This document shows, piece by piece, positions 59,031 through 64,000 of a DNA stretch of 64,000 bases. A model generated the notes under the pieces. That model did no database searches, was not told the origin of the DNA, and saw only the letters and a program-made list of their open reading frames with translations. The translations under genes were made by a program, and so were the position numbers. The DNA lies in the NCBI GenBank assembly GCA_963664365.1, contig OY761144.1, positions 3,332,025 to 3,396,024 of the forward strand. The letters are read 5' to 3'. Each line of letters starts with the position of its first letter. Position 1 is the stretch's first letter. Source of the stretch: VXRN01 sp963664365. Lineage in GTDB: Bacteria; Chloroflexota; Dehalococcoidia; Lucifugimonadales; UBA1123.

Positions 59031-59786
59031 TTAGAAAGGCATGATCTCAACGTCCCACACGATTTCGGACATCACGATTGCGCCGAGGGCGACGCTCATG
59101 ACGCCCGCGCCGATACCGACCGCGCGGTTTAGGGTTACGTTTGCCCCTGTCGCCACGAACGGGACGGACAAGACGACGGTGGCTATGCCCATCGAGAGCA
59201 TTGTGCCAACGCTGAACAGCAGAAGATAGAAGACACCCGCCAAGAACGAGTCTATAGCCGGAACGAGGGCCAGCATGACGGCGGCGCTTCCGGCCAGCCC
59301 GTGAATCACGCCAATCAGGTATGACTTCAGGCGGAACATGGGCTTGCCGAAGAAGAGGAATCCTCCGTTCTCATCGTTCTCGGCGTTGTGCGCGGCCTTT
59401 GGGTCGTGGGTGGCGTGGATATGCACGTGCGAGCTATCGTCATGGGTGTGCTGGTGAACGTGCAGCTTCCCCCGCCTGATATTCCATATAACCTGCACTC
59501 CGAGGAATATGAGCATTACTCCCACGCCGAACTCCAAGAACGGCGCGACAGCCTCGTATCGTCCGAGCACGAGGTCTTTGAGCGCGAGTATGATCAGCCC
59601 CAACACGATCAGGGGCGTCGAGTGCCCCGCTCCCCACGATCCGCCGATCCACAGTCCGCGCCATATATTGCGCTGTTCCGTGACGATGGTGGAGATCGCC
59701 ACGATGTGATCGGCGTCCGTGGCGTGCTTGAGTCCCAACAGGAACCCGATGGTGAGCACTACGGGAATGCCGGCTCCGAAGTCCAT
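59031..59786 (-). CDS. nickel/cobalt transporter-like membrane protein (NicO/UreH/HoxN type)
   Basis: 251 residues with six to seven hydrophobic segments. The signature GLKHATDADHIVAISTIVTE holds the HX4DH motif of nickel/cobalt permeases. A cytoplasmic or periplasmic His-rich loop (HVHQHTHDDSSHVHIHATHD) could collect metal ions. The gene is directly downstream of a Fur-family regulator (13 bp), so it is probably its target: metal uptake or efflux under metal control. Nickel is the likeliest metal; cobalt or zinc are not excluded. Confidence 0.85.
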   Translation of the reverse strand: MDFGAGIPVVLTIGFLLGLKHATDADHIVAISTIVTEQRNIWRGLWIGGSWGAGHSTPLIVLGLIILALKDLVLGRYEAVAPFLEFGVGVMLIFLGVQVIWNIRRGKLHVHQHTHDDSSHVHIHATHDPKAAHNAENDENGGFLFFGKPMFRLKSYLIGVIHGLAGSAAVMLALVPAIDSFLAGVFYLLLFSVGTMLSMGIATVVLSVPFVATGANVTLNRAVGIGAGVMSVALGAIVMSEIVWDVEIMPF

Positions 59787-59799
59787 GCGGTTACCTCAC

Positions 59800-60252
59800 T
59801 CACAATGTGTTTCGTTCATCTGCCCCGACTCCGCGGCGGCACTCACGGCAGGCTCCGAAGACGGCCAGGTGGTCTATGTCCACCTCGAAGCCGTATTCTT
59901 CAAGAATGTTGGCGCCCAGCGATTCGAGCATCGCGTCGTCCAGCAGAATGACGCGGTCGCAGTTCTGGCATACGAGGTGGTGATGGCGGACCTGGTCTAT
60001 CCATTCATAAGAGCGCTGGTCGCCGCCCATGTGTGTCTCGGACACAAGGCGCATCTGCTTGAGCATGTCCAGGGTGCGGTACACGGTGGACAGGTCTATG
60101 AAGGAGTAGGACTCCTTGACCTGCTCAAGCACTTCTGAGGCGGTGACGTGTCCTGAGGCGTGGCGCAGCGCGGAGAGAATCATCAGGCGCTGCGGCGTTG
60201 GCCGATGTCCGGATTCCTTGAGGGTCTGTACTGTTTGGTCTTCGCAGGTCAT
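59800..60252 (-). CDS. Fur-family metal-responsive regulator
   Basis: 150 residues from the ATG at 60252, with GGAG 8 nt upstream and a promoter about 30 bp further out. The DNA-binding half contains RPTPQRLMILSALRHASGHV and DLSTVYRTLDMLKQMRLV. The metal-binding half has HHHLVCQNCDRVI and a second Cys pair CREC, the structural zinc site of the family. It represses metal transport genes when the metal is bound. The transporter gene follows, so it may be a Nur-like (nickel) or Zur-like member. Confidence 0.9.
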   Translation of the reverse strand: MTCEDQTVQTLKESGHRPTPQRLMILSALRHASGHVTASEVLEQVKESYSFIDLSTVYRTLDMLKQMRLVSETHMGGDQRSYEWIDQVRHHHLVCQNCDRVILLDDAMLESLGANILEEYGFEVDIDHLAVFGACRECRRGVGADERNTL

Positions 60253-60281
60253 TGGGCGCTCCGCGAATCTTAGCGGCATCC

Positions 60282-60310
60282 AAGATAGTAGTTTAGCGAT
60301 AATCTGTCAA
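60282..60310 (-). promoter_or_regulatory. promoter of the fur-like gene, minus strand
   Basis: On the minus strand TTGACA (60305-60310), 17-bp spacer, TATCTT (60282-60287). The surrounding A/T-rich GATTATCGCTAAACTACTAT is a possible Fur-type operator, not proven. Confidence 0.7.
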
Positions 60311-60426
60311 GGCAGTAGATATGCAAGAGCATTGAATATCTGTTGCGAAGAGTTGCGGAAAGGGTTGCGTGACGCGCAAAGCCGCAGGGGTTAGAATGGA
60401 GGGAGACTCTTACCGGCGGATGAGCC

Positions 60427-60942
60427 ATGACGACAAGCATCTACACAGTAGGTCACAGCAACCACACTTGGGGGGACTTCTCTCGCCTGCTGCTGAACAA
60501 CGACATCGAGTTGTTGGTGGACGTCAGGACGAACCCGGTGTCGCGTTTCGCGCCGTTCGCCAATTATCGTAGCCTGGTCGATCTGCTGGAGTCTGTCGGG
60601 ATAGACTACGAGTTCATGGGCGGCAGGCTTGGGGGCAAGCCCAAGAATACGGCGCTGTACGATTCGAGAGGGAAGCCGGATTACCGCAAGATGCGGTCGC
60701 TGGACGGGTTCGAAGACGCGGTGGAGCAGCTTGCGGGGATGGCGTCGCGCCGGCGGACGGCCATTCTGTGCTCAGAGGAAGACCCGTCCGAGTGTCACAG
60801 GCTGCTTCTGCTGGGGCCGTCGCTGGAAGAGAACGGATGCGAGATGCTTCACGTCAGGGGCGACGGCCGAATCCAACGGACGGGCCATCTATCAATCAGC
60901 AAGAAATACGGTCAGCAACTTCAGGGGACGCTGGGGATATAG
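60427..60942 (+). CDS. DUF488 protein
   Basis: 171 residues. The sequence ASIYTVGHSNHTW-like start, LVDVRTNPVSRFAPFA and LLCSEEDPSECHR-like C-terminal motif are DUF488 hallmarks (here TSIYTVGHSNHTWGDF and AILCSEEDPSECHRLLLLG). The Cys-x5-Cys-His site suggests metal or redox binding; no function is established. The gene lies divergent from the fur-like gene. A second DUF488 N-terminus begins 4 bp after its stop and is truncated. Confidence 0.9.
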   Translation: MTTSIYTVGHSNHTWGDFSRLLLNNDIELLVDVRTNPVSRFAPFANYRSLVDLLESVGIDYEFMGGRLGGKPKNTALYDSRGKPDYRKMRSLDGFEDAVEQLAGMASRRRTAILCSEEDPSECHRLLLLGPSLEENGCEMLHVRGDGRIQRTGHLSISKKYGQQLQGTLGI

Positions 60943-60945
60943 GAC

Positions 60946-61038
60946 GTGAAGATATACACGATAGGGTTCACAGGGAAGACCGCCGAGGAGTTTTTGAGCA
61001 TACGTGCCTGTATGGTATCAACTCAAGCCATTGGATAA
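60946..61038 (+). pseudogene. truncated DUF488 gene fragment
   Basis: From GTG 60946 the frame reads KIYTIGFTGKTAEEFLSIRA, the standard start of the second type of DUF488 protein, and then stops at 61036-61038. Only the first 20 or so residues are family-like. The rest of the gene is replaced by sequence leading into the HicBA-like pair. DUF488 genes often come as pairs, so this is likely the remnant of the partner. Confidence 0.7.
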
Positions 61039-61076
61039 TTGCCGAGATTTCCAATAGGCTATGTCCATGATGTAAG

Positions 61077-61544
61077 ATGTTGGACAAGAGAGCATCGTGT
61101 GATATGCAAACAGACACCAGGGCCACAACAGAGTACTATGAGATCGACCAAAGGGTTCAATACTTGGAATCCGCTATTGTGGCCGAGCAAGACCTACTGC
61201 GACAGTGTCTCGTGAAACTTAGCGAAGTGATCGAGATGCTCGGTGACTCACAAAACACTCATTCGACTTCAATTGCGTCAGTCACCGTGGATGATGTCGA
61301 ACTCCCGCTCCGCATTCCCCTTGTGGCGATCATACAAGAGGATGAGGACGAAGTGGGCGCGCGCGTCCCTGAGTTCAGCGCATCCGGCTTTGGCAACACT
61401 GAGGTAGAGGCGATTGCCGAACTGAAGTCTGAACTTGGGTCGCTCTACTCGGAGTTGCTGAATACCCCTGTTGAGTTGCTGGGAGTTCTTCCCAGGAAGT
61501 GGAGGCAGGGCTTGAGCAGCATCGTAATTCCCGATGGCGAGTAG
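61077..61544 (+). CDS. HicB-like antitoxin candidate
   Basis: 155 residues from 61077 (146 if the later ATG at 61104 is used). An N-terminal coiled-coil (QRVQYLESAIVAEQDLLRQC) precedes a small alpha/beta domain, LRIPLVAIIQEDEDEVGARV, then PEFSASGFGNTEVEAIAELK. This resembles the HicB partial RNase H fold (usually a ...PELPG...GDTxEEAL pattern). It overlaps the downstream gene by 11 bp, as in toxin-antitoxin pairs. It is less GC-rich than its surroundings. The family call is tentative. Confidence 0.55.
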   Translation: MLDKRASCDMQTDTRATTEYYEIDQRVQYLESAIVAEQDLLRQCLVKLSEVIEMLGDSQNTHSTSIASVTVDDVELPLRIPLVAIIQEDEDEVGARVPEFSASGFGNTEVEAIAELKSELGSLYSELLNTPVELLGVLPRKWRQGLSSIVIPDGE

Positions 61545-61800
61545 GAGCTATTCGCCCCGGGAAGTAGAGCGAGGGCTACGAAAGCTGACAAACCTCTACG
61601 CCTCGGATCAGAGGAACGGTTTTGACCGGCGCACGACGAAGGAGAAGTACGGTTGGTATTACCTTGACGGTGTCAGGCTATTTCGCATCTCATCTAAACT
61701 CCCCTCATCAGGATCCGTAGGAAAGGGTCGAATACACTCACTTCGGAATTACTTACATCTCTCTGCCGGCGAGTTCGACGATCTGTGTCGGGTCCAATGA
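61534..61800 (+). CDS. HicA-like toxin candidate
   Basis: 88 residues. SPREVERGLRKLTNLYASDQ, then KYGWYYLDGVRLFRISSKLP and HLSAGEFDDLCRVQ, resembles a small mRNA-binding dsRBD-like HicA-type protein, in which a C-terminal LS-x-EF-x-L motif is common. The usual catalytic His (GSHH) is absent; a Ser/Gly segment (SSGSVGKGRIHSL) stands in its place. It overlaps the HicB-like gene by 11 bp. A very short ORF (MSGPDYHENIRQLQQQGIL) overlaps its stop codon and may be spurious. Function is inferred only from size and pairing. Confidence 0.5.
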   Translation: MASRSYSPREVERGLRKLTNLYASDQRNGFDRRTTKEKYGWYYLDGVRLFRISSKLPSSGSVGKGRIHSLRNYLHLSAGEFDDLCRVQ

Positions 61801-61893
61801 GCGGTCCAGACTACCACGAAAACATCCGACAGCTTCAGCAGCAGGGGATTTTGTAGATACTTCTGCGTTCGGCGCGGGATATCCCTGTCGCAG

Positions 61894-62922
61894 TCAGAAG
61901 AAACTGGGCTGGGCCGGGTCCGGGGTGAAGTCTATGCCGAGGTGTTGGTATGCGCGGCGAGTTGCTACGCGGCCTCGGTTGGTGCGGTCTAGGAAGCCGA
62001 GTTGGAGCAGGTAGGGCTCGTACACGTCTTCGATGGTGTCGGAATCTTCGCTGATAGAGGCCGCCAGGGTGTTGAGTCCGACGGGTCCGCCGTCGAACTT
62101 CTCGATTATGGAGGACAGCACGCGGCGGTCGATGTCGTCGAGGCCGAGTAGATCGACCTCCAGGCGCGACAGCGCTTCGCGGGCGACCTGTGTCGTGATT
62201 ATGTTGTCCGCCATGACCTGGGCGAAGTCGCGGACGCGCCTTAGCAGCCTGTTGGCGACCCTGGGAGTGCCGCGCGAGCGGCGCGCGATCTCCTCGACGC
62301 CGGCGTCGTCGGCCTGGATGTCCATGATGCGGGCGGAGCGTCGCACGATGGTCCGCATCGCCTCGTCGTCGTAGAAGTCGAGGCGATAGACCGACCCGAA
62401 TCTGTCTCTGAGCGGCGGGCTGACCATGCCGAACCTAGTGGTCGCGCCGACGAGGGTGAATGGGCGGATGGATAGGTTCATCGACCGCGCCTTTAGCCCC
62501 TTGTCGATAACCCAGGATACGAACCCGTCCTCCATGGCTGGGTATAGTACCTCTTCGACGACGCGGCTGAGGCGGTGGACCTCGTCTATGAACAGGACGT
62601 CGTTTTCGCGGAGCTGGGTGAGGATGGCGACCATGTCTCCGGGCCGCTCGATCGCGGGGCCGGAGGTCGTCTTGATCCGGGCGCCCATCTCGGTGGCGAG
62701 GATGTTGGCGAGGGTGGTCTTTCCGAGTCCGGGTGGGCCGTAGAGCAGGGTGTGGTCGAGCGGCTCGCCGCGTTGGAGGGCGGCCTTGATGGCGATTTCC
62801 AGGTTGGACTTGAGCGAGCTCTGTCCGACGTAGTCTCTGAGCCTGCGGGGACGCAGGCTTGTGTCCAGGTTCTGATCGTCTTCCTGGACGGTTCCCGATA
62901 CGATGCGCTGGGGCTGGGTCAT
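61894..62922 (-). CDS. ruvB: Holliday junction branch migration ATPase RuvB
   Basis: 342 residues from the ATG at 62922 (GGCGGA 7 nt upstream; a TTG at 62937 is also open). Sequence landmarks are LRPRRLRDYVGQSSLKSNLE, Walker A LLYGPPGLGKTTLANILATE, Walker B DVLFIDEVHRLSRVVEEVLY, ATTRFGMVSPPLRDRFG (sensor and arginine finger) and the winged-helix C-terminus (EPYLLQLGFLDRTNRGRVAT). It drives branch migration with RuvA, whose gene is not in the window. It is a lone gene here. Confidence 0.96.
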   Translation of the reverse strand: MTQPQRIVSGTVQEDDQNLDTSLRPRRLRDYVGQSSLKSNLEIAIKAALQRGEPLDHTLLYGPPGLGKTTLANILATEMGARIKTTSGPAIERPGDMVAILTQLRENDVLFIDEVHRLSRVVEEVLYPAMEDGFVSWVIDKGLKARSMNLSIRPFTLVGATTRFGMVSPPLRDRFGSVYRLDFYDDEAMRTIVRRSARIMDIQADDAGVEEIARRSRGTPRVANRLLRRVRDFAQVMADNIITTQVAREALSRLEVDLLGLDDIDRRVLSSIIEKFDGGPVGLNTLAASISEDSDTIEDVYEPYLLQLGFLDRTNRGRVATRRAYQHLGIDFTPDPAQPSFF

Positions 62923-63003
62923 GTCTGTTTCCGCCAAAGACTCGGTGGCAAAGTGGTATGATGGTGTCTGCGTTGATATGTTATCAGACTTGAAGAAGGT
63001 GAT

Positions 63004-63399
63004 ATGGGAGTGTTCACAGTCGAAATGGGGATCGGTGATCCGGATGGGATGCGGTACGAGTCGGTCGAGGCGATGGTTGACTCGGGGGCTTCGTACACGA
63101 TGGTCCCGGGTTCTCTGCTGCGTAGTCAGGGGGTGAAGCCTCTAGGCAGTGGAAGCTTCAAGCTGGCCGACGGCAGCCGGATCGAGCTTGACATCGGCCA
63201 GACGTGGATGAGGTTGGAAGGCAAGCGGAGTATCGCGCCGGTGGTGTTTGTAGAAGAGGACTCCCAGCCACTACTAGGAGCCGTTACGCTGGAGATATTC
63301 CGGCTGGGGATCGATCCGGTGGAGATGCGGCTGGTTCCTGTGGATGGGCTGCTAGGGAGCGCGGGCGGCCGCGGAAGTAGAGTACTTGCGATTGAGTGA
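63004..63399 (+). CDS. retropepsin-like aspartic protease domain protein (clan AA)
   Basis: 131 residues, AAGGTGAT just before the ATG. Residues 1-110 carry VEAMVDSGASYTMVP with the DSGAS catalytic motif (Asp near residue 27), then FKLADGSRIELDIGQTWM and PLLGAVTLEIFRLGIDP. This is the single-domain retropepsin fold found as small soluble proteins in many bacteria; it would act as a dimer. Its last 48 bp overlap the end of the methyltransferase gene on the other strand. The biological target is unknown. Confidence 0.8.
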   Translation: MGVFTVEMGIGDPDGMRYESVEAMVDSGASYTMVPGSLLRSQGVKPLGSGSFKLADGSRIELDIGQTWMRLEGKRSIAPVVFVEEDSQPLLGAVTLEIFRLGIDPVEMRLVPVDGLLGSAGGRGSRVLAIE

Positions 63400-64000
63400 A
63401 TCCTCAAACAGTGCGCCTTGGTCCGAGACGTACTGCTGTGTATTACTCGACGAAGCCTCGCCATTACTTGACGGAGCGTAGTTGAGAACCAGAATTTCCT
63501 TGTTCACAGTCCTTTTTCTGCCATGCGCTTTGGCGTCCGAATCTGAAGAACGCATTCCGGATGCGGACTGAATTGGGACAATGTTATAATCTCGATAGAG
63601 TTGGCGGATCTCTTGTGTGTCGTAGGAAGACATCATCCACTGACATTGGACAGTGCGCAACCGTTCGGCAATTGCCGAGTGCTCCGCCATTGATCTCATG
63701 TTGTATTTGTAGTTAGCTCCGTTCCCAGGGTATGGGGGGTCAAAGTACATGAAGGTTCCAGATCTATCGTAGCGCTCCACGCATTCTGTCCAGTCGAGGT
63801 TTTCTATTATGACGGTTCTCAGCCTGTCATGAACTGGCTCAACTCTTTGTCTCAGAGATTTGAGAGCCCCTACTAGACGATTTCCGTGTCCGCCATCCGA
63901 TGTGCTGGTCTGGAACCTTGGATATCTTGCTTCGCCTCCCCAACCGGCCATGATCAGATAATAGAACCGATGAGCCCGCTCCACGGATGACAAGGTATGG
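63352..64000 (-). CDS. D12-class adenine-specific DNA methyltransferase, C-terminal part (5' end outside window)
   Basis: The open frame continues through the right edge (residues before the TTG at 63993 read on), so the N-terminal AdoMet motif is not seen. The visible part has the catalytic DPPYPGNGANYKY motif (DPPY), with WSECVERYDRSG-type sequence before it (DWTECVERYDRSGTFMYF). The following ERLRTVQCQWMMSSYDTQEI and KEILVLNY are typical of D12/Dam-type MTases. It probably modifies adenine in DNA as a solitary MTase or part of a restriction or phage-type system. It is less GC-rich than ruvB, in keeping with transfer. Confidence 0.82.
   Translation of the reverse strand, partial: HTLSSVERAHRFYYLIMAGWGGEARYPRFQTSTSDGGHGNRLVGALKSLRQRVEPVHDRLRTVIIENLDWTECVERYDRSGTFMYFDPPYPGNGANYKYNMRSMAEHSAIAERLRTVQCQWMMSSYDTQEIRQLYRDYNIVPIQSASGMRSSDSDAKAHGRKRTVNKEILVLNYAPSSNGEASSSNTQQYVSDQGALFEDSLNRKYSTSAAARAP

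Noticed and set aside
61797..61856. 19-codon ORF overlapping the stop of the HicA-like gene
   Set aside because: It is too short to support; it has no recognisable features and may be chance.

Overview
The window looks like a high-GC chromosomal segment of a Chloroflexota bacterium, most likely from the marine SAR202/Dehalococcoidia-related group. This placement is inference. It rests on peptide-type ABC binding lipoproteins with long VEVPGETV stalk arrays, paired family III CoA-transferases, paired acyl-CoA dehydrogenases with a thiolase-like/DUF35 pair, an F420-type PPOX protein, and very many short interspersed repeats. No 16S rRNA gene or other taxonomic marker was available to check it.

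Layout. 1-2.8 kb: end of an O-antigen-ligase-like membrane protein, tRNA-Pro(TGG), an SDR dehydrogenase and a DCC-family protein with a suspected frameshift. 2.9-8.2 kb: a less GC-rich cluster of a leucine-rich-repeat lipoprotein, two peptide-type permeases and a binding lipoprotein. 8.7-13.3 kb: a housekeeping operon rpsF-ssb-rpsR-PPIase-hom that ends in an ArsC/Spx-like gene with an in-frame TGA. The TGA has the features of a selenocysteine codon: a perfect Shine-Dalgarno upstream, a UxxC redox motif, and a SECIS-like hairpin directly downstream. This is the most striking observation in the window. 13.4-15.9 kb: two CoA-transferases. 16.1-25.5 kb: three paralogous binding lipoproteins followed by a second permease pair. 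25.5-28.5 kb: PAC2-family protein, SDR, zinc alcohol dehydrogenase. 28.6-34.9 kb: a repeat-laden hypothetical gene, then mutS2, DUF192 and fmt. 35-41 kb: nitronate monooxygenase, a MoxR-DUF58-DUF4129 cluster, a TauE-type permease and a Fluc channel. 41.1-43.1 kb: an AAA ATPase coupled to a DUF4276 TOPRIM-like protein. 43-48.5 kb: aminotransferase, ThuA-like protein, tRNA-Ala(GGC), a second repeat-laden hypothetical gene and an FAD oxidoreductase. 48.7-52.1 kb: RidA, VOC, DUF2442, rnhA, moaC, PPOX and pth. 52.1-56.1 kb: an acyl-CoA dehydrogenase/DUF35/thiolase-like operon. 56.6-64 kb: a YprB-like exonuclease, an MFS exporter, a nickel/cobalt-type transporter with a Fur regulator, DUF488, a HicBA-like pair, ruvB, a retropepsin-like protein and a partial adenine methyltransferase.

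Intergenic DNA is dominated by at least four repeat classes. One is a palindromic CCCTCTCCCTTGAGGGAGAGGG core, often carried inside elements with terminal inverted repeats (MITE-like). The second is a promoter-bearing leader of about 90 bp found upstream of three binding-protein genes and at two orphan sites. The third is a GGGCGCCC/ATGCCATCG family. The fourth comprises GTGGATAGT-type short tandem repeats. Some of these repeats have been absorbed in frame into proteins, most clearly in the two paralogous hypothetical genes near 29 kb and 46 kb.

Functionally the window combines oligopeptide-type uptake (four binding proteins, two permease pairs, no ATPase subunit present), CoA-ester catabolism (CoA-transferases, acyl-CoA dehydrogenases, thiolase-like protein, SDRs) and core information-processing genes.
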